The notes: generated by a model from the sequence alone, not told the origin. A DNA stretch of 64,000 nucleotides from Amyloporia xantha (GCA_036971615.1 JAYKKR010000018.1:1-64000), one strand, 5' to 3'; counted from the first letter of the stretch, positions 31,827 to 44,800 are shown. Translations and numbers: made by a program.

Positions 31827-33950
31827 TTACTCCTGCACATGAAAGCCAGGCCATTTGGGGAATAGCATCTGGTCGTCCTGGTCCCGCAGAAACTTGTACA
31901 CATATCGAGCGACATTGGCACCGGCGATCGTCTCCACAACGCAGAGCAGCATATGCTCAAACGCAGAGCTGCAAGTGTGACACACCGTGGTACCGTTTGC
32001 CTTCGTGCTCTTGAATGCCCAACTGCGTCCACGCAACGTGCAGGGCGTGCAAAGGGATCGCCCGAGTGATCACGCAGGTGGGCTTCAGTCCACACCGGGT
32101 CGATGAGAATCAGGGAGCCGTACTATAAGGAAGTGAGACGGCGGATGAGTGGTGAACATTATGGCCACTGACGAGGTGGAATAGTTTGCTGAGCCTGTTC
32201 TGCATCGTGACCGCGTGTCTGTGCGTGGCCTGCCACATGTCAAACTGAGGCCGTACGATTTGCCAGACTTCGCGTTCAGAGAGCTGCGCGTGCGATTCAA
32301 AGAGCCGCGGATGCAGCCTGCGGAACAGTTTCTTGGCGAACTCGCCCTTCGCGCTCTTGGCCAGTTGGGAATAGTCGGTACCCCATTTGATATGGTCGAT
32401 GCGAGTGAGCACACGACACACAATCTGCGCGCCGAGTGATTGCTGCGTAGTCTGATCGAGGAGCTGCACGAGATGAGCCAGGAGCAAGTACGTAGGTGAG
32501 CGTACTCACAACGGCCCTTTGCATCAGGCGTTCCTGGGTGTCTTTCTCTTGGTCGCACTTCAAAGACTGTGTGGACTGGTTGACAGCTTCGTACGGGGCT
32601 TGGGTGGCCAGGTCTCGGAAGATGTCTTGCTACAAGAAGACATGTCAGTTATGGTACACGAATGCGGGGCGATACTGACCCAAACCGCCGATGGGAGCCA
32701 TACAACACCAGCGATCAGCCGCACAAATGCGAGCTCTTCCAGTTTGTTGCGCGACGCGACGGGTAAGGTGGTGAGGTACTCCTTCACGGTCGCACCGTCG
32801 ACGTACCGCTTGCGCTTGAGATGGATCAACACCATGGCACGTGCTTCAGCCTTGTGCTGGAACTGGCGGTAGACTGTCAATGGCGTATATGCGTGCAAGA
32901 GGATACGGAATCACCGATGCAGCAGGGGGGGTGGGTGCTGGCCCGCGACTGTCACCACGCGCAGCATCGCCATCGCCCTCGCCGTCTCCTTCACCTGCGT
33001 CCTCGCCCTCGCCGTCTCCTTCACCTGCGCCCTCGCCCTCGCCCTCGCCGTCTCCTTCACCTGCGTCCTCGCCCTCGCCGTCTCCTTCACCTGCGTCCTC
33101 GCCATCGCCGTCTCCTTCACCTGCGTCCTCGCCCTCGCCGTCTCCTGCGCCTGCGCCCTCGCCCTCGCCTTCGTGGTCATCGTCATTGCGACCCTGGGAC
33201 TGACTGTTCAAGCCTTGCGAGGGCGTACGCCGCGGCGGCCTGCCACCAGTAGAGATCCGTGCAGTCTGGCGTTTCTTGCGGGTCGTGGGCATGGGTTGGG
33301 AAGATGCAGGTATGTTCTGGTTGGCAGCCTGGGACTGACTGCAATTGACACTCGGAGGGCGCGTGTCGCCTGAAGGTGTACGGGGCGTGGGTGCATCGGG
33401 TGCAGAAGACCGCGAATCCTGCGGGCGAGGAACGGGTTTGACAGGTCTAAGGGGTTTTGTGAGATCGATTTTGCCAGGCGGGGGGGCATGCTTGCGTTCG
33501 CGAGCGCGCTGCTCGGCGACAGCGGCTATATGCGCGTTATCTTCCTCATCTTCTTCTTCATCATCGGAGGAATCTGCGACGTATCTTTGCGGCGTTTGTG
33601 GCTGGGGACGGAAGGCGGGTGCACACGATGGTGTCGGGCGTATGTGTTGATCGCTTTGATGGCATCGCGCACGCCGTGCGCCAAATTTATGTCCGGACTT
33701 GAGCGAGACTCAGGGATGTCCCTGGGAACTTGATGGAAGGCTTGTTGCGTGACTTGCAGGGAATCCAGGACTTTGCGGAGACGGGCTCTGTATTCAAGCC
33801 GCGCGCGCTGTGGGCCATTGGGATCGTCGTTAGGAGATCGCTCATGAGACGGCTCAGGATCGGGCTCTGGCGTGTGCTCGGAAGATTGGTATGGAGAGCC
33901 CTCGGGGAGGGCTCGGGAGATTGGTCTGGAGAGCCCTCGGGGGAGGACAT
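31827..33950 (-). CDS. Family A protein, member 5 (divergent, long disordered N-terminus)
   Basis: A distant member of the family at the chromosome end. The N-terminal half is disordered: PEGSPDQSPEPSP, QRARLEYRARLRKVLDSL, a run of Asp/Glu (SDDEEEDEED), a Pro-rich segment and a Gly/Glu/Asp tandem repeat. Then come RAMVLIHLKRKRYVDG, LTRIDHIKWGTDYSQL (family motif RxDxxxWxxxY), an intron near 32111-32160 (GTCAGT...TATAG) and YGSLILIDPVWTEAHL, the counterpart of FGAPALFDPFWD. The C-terminus has SAFEHMLLCVVETIAG and VYKFLRDQ, with stop at 31827. Another intron (GTGAGTACGC...CGTGCAG) lies near 32465-32511. Frame changes near 33570 and 32895 are unexplained by introns. Function unknown. Confidence 0.55.
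32961..33173 (-). repeat. 30-bp coding minisatellite (Gly/Glu/Asp repeat), about 7 units
   Basis: Repeats of a 30-bp unit built from CGCCCTCGCCGTCTCCTTCA and CCTGCGTCCT encode a ten-residue DAGEGDGEGE-type repeat within family A member 5. Some units are shortened to 12-24 bp. The reading frame is preserved. Spacers are not unique, so this is not a CRISPR array. Confidence 0.9.
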
Positions 33951-34203
33951 GGTGGACAATAAGGAACCAAGAAATTGGGGCTGTTTTTTGCATGGAGACT
34001 CTAAATATCGCAGGACGCGATCACGTGAGGACGTCAGAGAACCACGACGCGTACAATGATCGACAGGTATGGCGTCATAGAGGCCCAGTGGCGTCACGAT
34101 CACCTGACGCATGTAACAAGGCCAGACGATGCATATACAGACACAGGGCGCATATACGCACTAAAAACATCTTCGACCTGTACCACCACTACGCACTCCC
34201 ACC

Positions 34204-34870
34204 ATGTCCGAGCTCGACCACTTCATCCTCAGCCAGACCATACCCGATGATCCGACCGAGAGCCGCCAGTACTACTGGAGCAAGAAACTGCTCGAAGAGA
34301 AACGTAACGAGGAAAAGTTACCGAAGTAGACCAACTCTTACGCCGCTGTGAGAGACACTGACCGTTCTGCAGCGACAAGGTCAAGGTCTTCATAGACGAG
34401 TGGCGTTACGCGCACGGTAGAAAACCGAGCTTGTCCCGCACGCATATACTGACCACGGACAGTGCTCTCGGCGACATCCCCGGTCTCACCGTCTGGAAGG
34501 AGCGGTGCCCGGACGTCATTCCCAAAAATTGGATCCTCGTCAACAGAGAGGAGTACATCATGTGGAAGGAGGGTATCGACCCCAATGACACGGGGAACGT
34601 GCTCGTGCCCAGTACTCCCGCAGACACACCCGGGACCCCGACGGGTAGGATCAGGATCCGGGCGACGACAGGACAGTGCCTATCAACCCAAACACGCCGG
34701 AGAAGAAGAAGAAAAGAGGCCCCCGAAGAAGAGGGTGGAGACGACCGTGAGTGTGTCGACTGCATTTGCTCACTGAAGCTGAGTTGCCACAGTCCAAGCG
34801 TCAACGCGAGAATGCGAGCCCCGGACCGTCTACTAGCAAGGGGACCAAACGTGTCAGACGTACTTGAATG
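34204..34870 (+). CDS. Unrecognised small basic protein, plus strand, three exons
   Basis: ATG at 34204 opens MSELDHFILSQTIPDDPT. An intron (GTTACCGAAG...TCTGCAG, about 34317-34380) leads to KVKVFIDEWRYAHGRKPSL, DIPGLTVWKERCPDVIPKNW and LVNREEYIMWKEGIDPND. A second intron (GTGAGTGTGT...CCACAG, about 34748-34793) precedes a basic end KRQRENASPGPSTSKGTK and TKRVRRT before TGA at about 34868. Between 34650 and 34740 the frame must change once or twice in A/G-rich homopolymers (GAGAAGAAGAAG), probably from consensus errors. It is divergently transcribed from family A member 5 across about 250 bp that contains CACGTG at 34022-34027. Lys/Arg tracts suggest a nucleic-acid-binding or nuclear protein, which is inference. 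Confidence 0.55.
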
Positions 34871-35159
34871 AGACTCACAGGGTTTAATATCGAACAGAAA
34901 TGGGAACGGGCTCGGGAAGTGTCGTGATACGTGTACTATTAGTTTTATTGTGGTCTGACCACCGTGTACAAAAGCAATCAGGAGCATGAAGGTTCGCAGG
35001 ACTCGCACGCGGTTGCTAACTCGCGATGCAGAAAGGACACCACGCTTTGGGTGCGAGCGCTCAGCAGTGCGCGGTACTCGCGACAATGACAATGCATATA
35101 CGACAATATTACTGTGACTGACACACTCGACTCGTGTGCTGATACACCCGCATAAGTGG
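34871..35159. other. Convergent 3' intergenic
   Basis: Between the plus-strand gene and the family D gene, which converge. No gene is seen. Confidence 0.5.
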
Positions 35160-37925
35160 CTACATACTCGCAGGAGGCCTCGCGTGCTCCTGCAGGTACT
35201 GCGCAGACGCGAGCTGGCAAGAGGCGATGAATGGGGATGACAGCGCCTTGTTGTATCTCATACGTGATGACCAAGCCTTGCGATTTGCAAGGATAGTGTC
35301 TGGAGAGAATTGATTCAACTGGATGAGGGTCAACCTGCGCTGATACCAATCCTCCGCTTCAGCAGACCAATAACCCATGTCCAAGCCAGACGTGCGCCAG
35401 TCATGCTGCGAGGGCCACCAAGACATTTTCCCCGTCAAGTTTCCTGACAATGGACGGCATGAAGAGGTTTGCTAGTACAGAGAGACACGACTCACCTTTG
35501 CTGTCGACAAAGGAGTATACACCGAGTAGGATGTCGTGCTCGTACTCGGTTATAACGTCGTCGAAGAGACGCTCTTCACGGGCAACCTCTTGCGCCGTGT
35601 ACACCGCCTCCTCGGATAGCGTAAAGAAGGCGTGTTCTTTTCCCAAAAAGGCCGCATGGGACACACGCCAGAGTATACCACCGGCCATGACAGCAGCGCG
35701 CATGTGAGGTCGTTGCAGCAGCACGCGGCGGTTGTGTAGGTACGTGTAGAAGTCGTCGAGGCCGGGGAGCCAACCTTGTGGACGTTGCATGTCGATCCTG
35801 GGAGCGAGGGGGCGATACCATGGCATGGGGGGGATGTGCGTCTGAGACGTGAGAGTTAGAAACGGAATGCCGCGATTAGCGAGGAACATGACCATGTCCT
35901 CGAGTTGAGGGACAATATGGAGGCGGATCATATGCGTGACGTCAATCGCGCTGAACACCGCCAATCGACAAATGGCAGGGTGCGTGTCAGCGAGAGGTTC
36001 CAAGATGTACACAGTCTTCTCGACGGGCGTGTGGGCGTGGGTTTGTGCTCTATGCGTTGAATGTGAGGATTTTCTACGTTGAGAAGACCAATCCTAACGG
36101 GCCATTGGAAGTCCGCGAGATACAGGGAATGGCGCACATCGAGATCCCACAACAGGCCTGGCCATCGAGCATCATACGAGGCATCTTGTTGTACGAGCAA
36201 GGTGACAAAAACACGAAATGCCTCGCTGGACCTATCATCTGGAAACGTGCCATTGCGGTACATAACGGTCTCCAAGGCCTTGCGCGCGGGTAGCTTGTCG
36301 AACGGACACGGAGGATGACGGTCGTCGACCGTGAAGCCGTATCGTTCATGCATGTGTTGCAGCAGAGGAGTGATCTCATGCCGGGATTCGTCGGGGGAGA
36401 TCGTGACCAGGCTCTCTGAGCCCAAGAGACGAGTGGGATCGACAGGGTGCTCGGCAATATCACCTTGCACGAGACCCGTGTCACACGGTTCATCCACGTG
36501 CATGGGGGCAGGTGGTGAGGCCGTTGTGGATGGCGCACTAGGCGTAGACCCAGCGGCTGACGCTTTCAGACGGTCCAGTGCCTGGCTCACCTGCGTAGGC
36601 ACAACTGACGTCAATGGAGAAGGCTCGGCGTGCACGTGCCACTGGGGATGCAGACTTGGGACATATGGCTGGCCTATGCCCATAGTCTTACTGAAATCCG
36701 TGGGGTCGAATCCAGGGAGGTACAGTTCATCCTCGGCGTCCCCGTCGTCCTCAACCCCGGCTTCCTCTGGTGTATCTCCAAATTCGGTACATATGTCCCA
36801 CTGATTGTCGATGTCATTGAAGATGCGTTGTGTATACAGGTAACCCGTGTAAAAAGTCAGGTCGGACTTGTCGAGGAGAGTGCGGATGCGATGGCCACTG
36901 TAATTCTCCCAGTAGTAGTACTCTGGCCGATTGTGGCGGTAACGCTCGCGAGCCGCCTGCTGGCACCGTTTGGTCCACAACGCCCGCTTTGAGCTGCTCG
37001 CCGTGGCGCGTAGTGGCTCCTGCACCTCCCAGCGACGAGTCATAAACTCTCGCCAGGTCTCCCCTGGCATCTGGCCACTCAACGGTTGCGGCTCTGGGAC
37101 ATACTGGCCTTCGGGCGGTAAATCAGCATCGGGGATCGAGGGTTGTTTCGATTGAAGCCTGAGGCGGTCCAGTGCGGCCCGAACGACAGACGTCTTGGGA
37201 GTGATAGTGCTGATGATGTGGGGCATGACTCTGGTGTTCTCTTGGTGAACAACGCCATCGGGTCCCCAATATAGCCACACAGGGATGCCACACGAAAGGA
37301 TTCGTTTCATGTAGCGGATCCAGGTCCATTCGCGCGTTAAATCAATGACGACGCCTACAGCGTGCTCGGTGTCCACGATCAGCTCGAGGATAGCGTTGAG
37401 CTGCGCGCCAGTCATGGATGCGGTTTCGGGTGACCGCTGGGCGTAGAATTCGATATGATCACGTCCAGAGAGGAAGGCGAACATGCGAAGGTAGCCTATC
37501 AAAGGCTTGAACGCTTCGCGCGAGTTGCTAGCACACTTGAGGGCAATGGCATGTGTGCGATGGACCCGGGTGTATCCAAATCGAGCAGGGAATGGGAAGC
37601 GATAGCTCGAGTACTTTAACGACGCGAGGAATTCGACCGTCTTTGAGAATATCTGCGTGTTGTACAATAACAAGTCTTCCAACATGATCCACGACTTTTG
37701 AATCGCGGGATCGAGCTGCCAGGTATTGCCGGCACCTTTGATAACCATGACGGATAGTGGCTTGAGGAGGAGGTGGTTGTAGTCGAGATAGGTGGGTGCG
37801 AACGCGAGATGGAGGTACCGGTCTAGTGTCCATCGCGGCAGGGCGGACTGCGACGCCTGCACTTCATCGCTAACCAAGTCGGGGTATATCCGGGAAGGTA
37901 TGGCATGGCGGTTGGTAGAATACAC
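35160..37925 (-). CDS. Family D protein, member 2 (nearly intact)
   Basis: A long exon from 37925 carries the family landmarks: YLHLAFAPTYLDYNHLLLK, FGYTRVHRTHAIALK, GVVIDLTREWTW, GIPVWLYWGPDGVV, GETWREFMTRRWEVQE, RPEYYYWENYSGHRIRT, FNDIDNQWDICTEFGD, a disordered Pro/Ser-rich linker, WDLDVRHSLYL. A one-base frame change near 36030 leads to VYILEPLADTHPAICRLAVF, RPHMRAAVMAGGILWRV and DVITEYEHDILLGVYSF. Intron 35444-35495 (GTGAGT...GTCAG) then joins GNLTGKMSWWPSQHDW, MGYWSAEAEDWYQRRL. Total about 910 residues. The conserved aromatic blocks recall large uncharacterised proteins of mushroom genomes; I know of no assigned function. It is the best template for reading the damaged copy at 11151. Confidence 0.7.
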
Positions 37926-39051
37926 ATGGCCTTGATGAACTATGACATTGTTGACGGGGTGATATTCCCGTGACCAAAGGTGATATGTGTCCTGGCCGAG
38001 GGCGAAATGAGTGACGGCCTGTGTGAGTGATGAGCGTGCTTACATGAGTCTTCCAACCGCGGATATAAGGACAACACTCCTGTATTACGACTTCGGTTCC
38101 AGAAAGCGCCATGAGGAACCGTGGCCAGAACAAGAGGCACAGCGGGCACTTGCAGTTTGGTTGCCAGTAATGGGGAGAGCTGCGCGACGGCGGCGGTGTA
38201 ACACTCTGCGCAGGATGAATAACCCGCACGAGCGTCGTGGTCGAAGTTGAGCGAGACTCAGTACGGGTAAATGACCTGTACGAGCGATGTTGGAGTGGCC
38301 AGTGAGCAAGGCCTCAGCGCGCAATGGCGTGGATGACACTCTGTGCAGGATGAATAACCCGCACGAGTGCAGTGGATCGTAGACTTGACGCGAGGAGTCG
38401 AGCAATGGGCGCAAACGCGTCAGGTGAATGTTGGAAACACGTGACGGGACATGGACGCGTTGAGGATGGCGGTTGTGTGTGCGTGTACCTCGATCGAACT
38501 GTGCTAGGATTTCGCTAATTTCAGCGGATGTCCTGTGGTCTGGCTGGTATATCCACACGCTGGGCTGAGGTCGGATGGAATACGCGTCATTCACGCGTAT
38601 TCACCATCGAAAGTATCGACACATGGCAACTTCATCGACTGTCAACTGGCTGTCAACTGCATTGCGATGGGACAAGGCCGATGACGGCAAGACACCCGAG
38701 CAGAATGGCCAACAACAGCTCGCTTCTGCTCGTGCGCGCGGTGAATGGCGTTACTATCAAACGCGGGGCGTGTTGAGCGCATGGCGCGCGAGCTGGCGAC
38801 GGGACTGCGTGGGCGCGGGCGGGTCGAGGGGACGTGAATGGAAGCAGGGCAGTCGAGCGACACATCGATGGGTCTGTCTCTGGGGATGCCAAAAAATAGA
38901 AGCACAGGCGCGGGCTCTGCGCCGACGTACCGGCCTCAAAATGCGCTGGTCTGCTTGTAACCGCCCCACCCCCATCCTCTCCCTGGTCTGCTTGAAACCG
39001 CCACCCTGCTCTTCTCCCTTTGGAACTGCTGTACCTCGACAACCCGCCACG
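37926..39051. other. Intergenic, divergent promoter region with a 126-bp direct repeat
   Basis: Lies between the starts of the minus-strand family D gene and the plus-strand zinc-finger gene. GCAGGATGAATAACCCGCAC occurs at about 38211 and again about 126 bp later at 38338, each preceded by ACACTCTG. A CACGTGAC E-box is at 38438-38445. No gene is supported. Confidence 0.55.
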
Positions 39052-40372
39052 ATGCCTCGTATTTGCCCGTATTGCGCGACGAAAGTGGACGGCGAGATGG
39101 ACGCCCAGCGTCATATGGGCACTCACAACGCGGACCGCAGTCTCGCAATGACAACCTTTGGTACGTGTGTCGACCCTCCGATGGGTTGTCGTGTGCTGAC
39201 CCACTGCAGAGCAACTTCACGTTCTCGAATGGACACGGCGCGGATACACATGCCCCTTCGAGGACTGCGACATGGAGCTTTTGCCGTACGACCTGTCCAA
39301 GCATGTACGCGACCATCTCAACGGCGCCATCGAAGCGGAAGATGTCGAGAGCGACACACAGATGCGCGTGACTAAGCGCGCCGCCGAGGACGAGACACAA
39401 GAGCGCGAGCGCGCGACGCGTAGGGCGCGAGTGCAGACTGGGTCTAACGGCGAATCCAATGCCCCTAGCGGCGAAACGGAAGACGAGCACGAGTTCATCC
39501 AGGAGCTCAGCGCATCTGAAGAACTGGGGCGTTTGTCGTCGCGTGCGGTAGCAAAGGCGCCGGCGCGTATGGCACCCGCGCATACATCCACGCATACATC
39601 CACGCATACATCCACGCATACATCCACTCAACCCCTAGCGAAATATGCGGCCACGCCGAAAAGTCCTTGCCCCGGGCCACGCAAAGCCCGCAGCGGACCT
39701 CTGCAATCGCTGCAGGCACGTCGCAGCAAGCTCACAGGCACCGAGACTGGACCAAGAGACGGCCTGTTCGGCGAGCCCGAAGCCATAGACCGTCTGAGCT
39801 TCGTCATGACCGCGATAGGGCCACTGCGAGGTCTGTGCTCGTATCACTACGTTACAGGCATCGCCCATGATCCCAGTATACCGCATATTGGTGTATACGA
39901 ATGCCCTAATGCGGGCATGGGACGAGGGTCGGATTACGTCGAGAAGTTCCGCAAGGCCTTCAGAGTTAATACGGCAGGATGCAAGTGTTGGAGCTGCGGC
40001 GCGCCGGCCGGTTATATCCCGTTAAACCACGCGTTCGCCACGGAGAAGACGCAAGGTGCGAACGCCAAAGGATGCAGGGACGACGCACTGCAGAACTGGT
40101 TCCTAGGTCTGGCTTACATTGTGTACGAGCGCAAGGAACTTCGTAGAAGCATATTCCGTTATTTTCCCGACGTGGATCCGAACATGGGGGTTGAGGCGTA
40201 CGCATTATGGGCAGCAGAGTTGTCGAAGATGACGCAGTCCACCAACCAGTACGTAACGAACCTCGTGGACGTCGTGTACGTATATTTCAAGACGCACGAT
40301 GGCATGAAACCAAAGAGCAAACAGCCCAACAGTAAGTTGCATATCAATGCTAGGAAGCACCCGCTGACATAG
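39052..40372 (+). CDS. C2H2 zinc-finger protein with a fungal Cys-rich C-terminal domain
   Basis: Two exons, 39052-39160 and 39210-40372, around a 49-nt intron (GTACGT...CTGCAG), giving 423 residues. Two C2H2 fingers stand at the N-terminus: CPYC with H..GTH (residues about 5-24) and CPFEDC with HVRDH (residues about 51-70). A Ser/Thr/Glu-rich linker contains a four-fold HTST repeat from a 12-bp minisatellite at about 39588-39630. The C-terminal region, about 200 residues, has CKCWSCGAPAGYIPLNH, then NWFLGLAYIVYERKELRR and a final helical stretch; this cysteine-plus-helices pattern recalls domains of unknown function common in mushroom genomes. It is on the plus strand, opposite most neighbours. 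DNA binding is inferred from the fingers. Confidence 0.75.
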
Positions 40373-41817
40373 GCTATGCGATCAGGAAAGTAGGGTATGA
40401 ACGGGGCCGAACGCTCGCCATGCTCGTCGCTCATACCATCCATGCCTCATACCCGCCCGTCGCTGTACCAAACACACAATTGCCGATCGTGACTGTATCA
40501 AACTCCATGTCTCTCGTCAAACTCTTTTCTTCACTGTATCAGCTCGTTCCCAACAATGCTCACTGCTGCCGTGTCGTCCCGCTCGCCGCTGTATTAAATT
40601 GGAAGCACTCTCGTCAAAAGCTCTCGATACCATACGCCAACCCTCGATAACGTTGCCCGTCTGCTAAGATGACCATGTACAGTATCCCCTCACTCGCACT
40701 GAATCAAATCGGAAGCACTCTCGTCAATAACCATGGCTACCATACGCCAACCTTCGATAATCTTGTCCCCCTGCTACGATCATCCATGTCCAGTATCGTC
40801 TCTCTCGCACTGTATCATATGATTCCAGCCTGCACTCTCCGTATCCTAATCGCCCAAATGCAGTCATGTGCAACGGCAGTATAGCCGTCACCGTACTCGT
40901 CTCTTCCCCCGTTCGCTGCTCGTGACATAGCCGCGTAAATCGTTCGTATACCAACGCTATCTGGACCGCTCCATCATCGTAAACATCCCGAAAGTACAAA
41001 TAATCCGAATACCACGAGGTATGCTCTTGAACCGTCGCCGATGATACGATTGTACAGTGCACCGATGTAATAGCTTAAACCACAATACAAACTTAATGTT
41101 ACATAAGCGAGTGCGTCTGAGATGCGGCACAAAAATCTCGAAATGTTGGACTTAGTATCCTGGCATCGATACACCCCGGTCGGGGCGTATGGGGCAAATG
41201 TCAGCTATGGGGTGTGTGTGTTCTTATGACGATATGCATGCTGAAAAGAGCTTGGTAATGTGGGTGGATGCTTTCCCGAGGCTGAATCAGGGCGAGAATG
41301 CACGCCGGGCACAGTCTTCTCTGTGCCCCCAAAACGAGCAAAGTGGTCGACAGCCTTGCGGACGTCCATGCGACGATTGTATATGAGCCTTTACGCGTCT
41401 CACGAGTATCGCTTACACCTGGTCTTATTGCGACACATGTCTGCATGACAGTAATGGGTACCTCGCATCGAGAGCTCAAAGCGAACGTGCTGTGGTAGTA
41501 TACCTCGGCGCCCGTGGGCACGCAAGGCCCGGCACAAAAATCGCGAAATGTCTGGCTTAGTATCCTGGCATCGACGCGGCCCGGCCGGAGTGTGGGCACG
41601 ACACTAGCCGACTCGCGCTCCCAGGGGTAGGGCTCACAACTGAAAATGGTCGAAATGTTGGACTTAGAATCACAGCCTTGGTGGTATCTGAAGCTGAACG
41701 GGGGCGATACAACTGGTTGATATGGGAATGATATGCGATACAGTTGGCAACCGATAGCAATGTTACTACTAATACATACAACAATAGCGACTAGATAATA
41801 CATGATGTGTGACGTTC
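40373..41817. repeat. Gene-poor region with degenerate repeats
   Basis: From about 40480 to 40830 roughly 115-bp units recur (CGCCAACCCTCGATAA / CGCCAACCTTCGATAA, CTCGCACTGAATCA / CTCGCACTGTATCA). Between 41120 and 41680 a unit with GGCACAAAAATC, CGAAATG, GGACTTAGTATCCTGGCATC appears at about 41122 and 41530 and more weakly at 41645. No gene is supported on either strand. Confidence 0.6.
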
Positions 41818-44800
41818 CTACTGGTCCATGTCCATGAGACGGAATAACTTATAATAAGTAAGTATAATAGCCAGTGAGTTCGGGAGATGAGCGGGAGATT
41901 CGACAGGCTGTTGGGCCCAACGGCTTAGCAAGGGTAATTCCGATAGGTGTCTCAGAGGGATGCCCAGTTCCTGTGCAATGCGAGGCATATATGGCTCACC
42001 GTCTGCATCTCGCCCAATAAAGATCTCGGCGAGCAGGCGGGGGCCGATCTGTGGAATGGTGCCGTGGTAGGGACAGTCCGAGACGTCGATAGGGGAACCC
42101 TTCGCTATAGGAGTGTGATGCGTGGGCGAGCGGAAGGGGACCCAGCACATGAAACAATACGGCCAATAGAGGACATCCACACGGCGTTGAGCACAGAGTG
42201 CAGAGATGGTGCCGTCGACGAGAGGATCGCTGCGATGGGCATGGGGTAACGAAGAGGAATCGTGCTCGCCTTGGACCCAGCAGTGTACGCATCCTACACT
42301 TACAACGCGATCGAAAACACCCTTGACTTCGACCATCTGCGCGGTGCCAGCATTGTACCTGTCATCAATCGCAGCACCCGTGCTTGCAACAGATATAGCA
42401 CCCCCGGCGGCAGCACCTTGCGCTTGCGATCCAGGCGCGGGGTCTCTGAGCGGTAATGTGAAATTGGAAGACTGCGCGATGTTGACAGTGTTGTCCTAAT
42501 GGAACATGGGTGAGAAGCAAACAGACCATACACGGATGTTGCTTACCTTGGCTGCAGCTTCGCAATTATCGCACAGCTGCCCGCCTACATACGCCGCGCA
42601 CGAATGTATATCTGGATCCACTGTATGAAAGGCCAGACGACGACAAGATGTTGTCGTCAGGAAGTTCTGTATCTCGGGGAGACCCCTTATCGCATCCTTC
42701 TCTGGCGCGTTTATGTCGGGCCACGGCATCTTCCACCAGACGCAGAATGCCAATGCGGGTTGTCCCGCGCGTCCACTTCGACCGGACTGCTGTTGATAAT
42801 CGAGTAGATACCTCACTCCGATGTGGATCACGATGATGACGTTGGGCTCGTCCAACCCTTCCCCAAAACACATCGTGGCGACGACCCAGCGGTGATTAGG
42901 CTCAGTAGCATTGCGCCATTGGTTCACGATCTCCGCCTTTCGACGGGCATTTTCTTCCGGATCCTCGTCCACTTTACTGGTATAGTATGGAATATTGAAA
43001 ACCGCCGCGACAGCCTGGACTTCCGCGATAGTGGTGCAATAGATGAGACCGCGCTGGTGCGGTTTCATAATCTTCTGGTACTCATCGAATTTGGCCTTGC
43101 CGGCAGCTAACGCGGCAGTGTCGTCTTTCACTCGGTGGACTTCGTACTTGATGTTAGGGCGGACGGTCGACGTACGAATCTCTCGCATTAGCGCGGGGTC
43201 AATCTGCAACGACCGACAGATTGAAGGTACGGCGATAGGGTAAATACTCGCTGATAATAAAGTGATCGGCTTTTTGAGTCGAGTGAACAGATGGAAGAGG
43301 TCAAAGCAAGGCCGGTAGTCATTCGATGTGTTCAAATGGTGAGCCTCTTCCACGAACACTCTCCGAATGCGATGTGAGTACGTGATTGCCCAGTCGTAAG
43401 CAGCTTGGGTGCCTGCGTGGTGGGCGGGCATGAGCACAAGCTGAGCCTTGAAGTAGTCCAGGGGCGCATTCACAGATGAAGGCCATCTGCCTCCGTATAT
43501 TGTAGTGGCCGCGATGCGTCGCTCGATGTCATCCAGCAGCGCCGTGAGCGGGACTAGTACGAGGAACATGTCGTCGGGACAAAGCGCGGCCGCTCCGAGG
43601 TAAGCCATACTCTTCCCGGCCCCTGTGGCGAGGACGCCGAGAGTGTGTTCGGAACCCAAGGAAGACTGTACCAACTCCGCCTGGTGAACATCACTCCACT
43701 GAGGATTACTGCGGGCTGGGACACACACGAGTAGAGCCTGTTTGGTCTTAGGGTGGATTTGGAGCGGCGCACGGCGTTTCCATATTGCAGCCGCGACGGA
43801 ATGTGACAGAGGCGCAAAGTAATGCGAGACCCTGCTCACAATCTCAGACGCATTGTCCTGCAGCCCAGTGAGTATCGCGTTTTGAAACGGTCCGAAGACC
43901 TGAGACATATGTTGGTTAAACACAGTCGTGAAGCTGTTCGTGAAAGCGGGCAACGCGGCAGCGAGTAACCCTTCTCCTGCGGATTGCGTCTGCAAAGCGG
44001 GTTTCATACCAGGGTGCAGCATACCGATGGCATCGTGGAATCGCAAACAGACACGTTGAGAAGATGCAACACCGGTCTGTGAGAGGTGAGGCAGCGCGTC
44101 AGAAATCTGTAGCGCGTAATGTGCGTTCGCTGCGTCCTTGCCATGAGCATACGAGCGATGTATCTCCAGCAGGTCGGCGTCATCTTCATCAGGTAATCCA
44201 AAGTCCGTCCGCGCGATGTTGACCATGATGCAGCACATCAACTGACGCCAATCCCGTATGCCCATTGGTAAACGTAAGAACAGATCAGAGTATACTTCAA
44301 TCGTCTTGGACAATTGACGAGAACCCATCACCCGACCGCTGCGCACAAATACATACGAGGAGTAATTGGTAGCGAGGCCTGTAGGCATGATGTACGTCGC
44401 CAAATGCGCTGCAGCAGGGAATATAACCGCATACAAGAGGAGTAGGTGCGGAGCGGCGTCGTGTGCAGGAGCACGCACACATAGCCGGTTGCTGCCACGG
44501 ATGTGAGACGGTTTGTCGTAGTCGAAACTGAACGTCAACATTCCGTTCAAGATGAATAGATTGCGCGACCCGGTGCCGTCTATTTTGTATTTCAACTGAT
44601 CACATTCGGTGCCACGCGCTCCGCCTCCCCAGGTCGTCAGACATACAAAAGCTGCGAGGCCGACCAACTCGTCCAGTTGCGCAAACCATTCGCGCAAATT
44701 GCCTGCGAAAAGAGTGTCAAACGGCGATATGTCAAGCTGATCAGACAGACTTACCAATGTGAGGAATACCCGCCCGTCGACGGCATTGAAGTAGTGCTCT

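Noticed and set aside
32961..33173. CRISPR-like regular repeat
   Set aside because: Units are contiguous with no unique spacers, and encode an in-frame ten-residue repeat; the host is a eukaryote.
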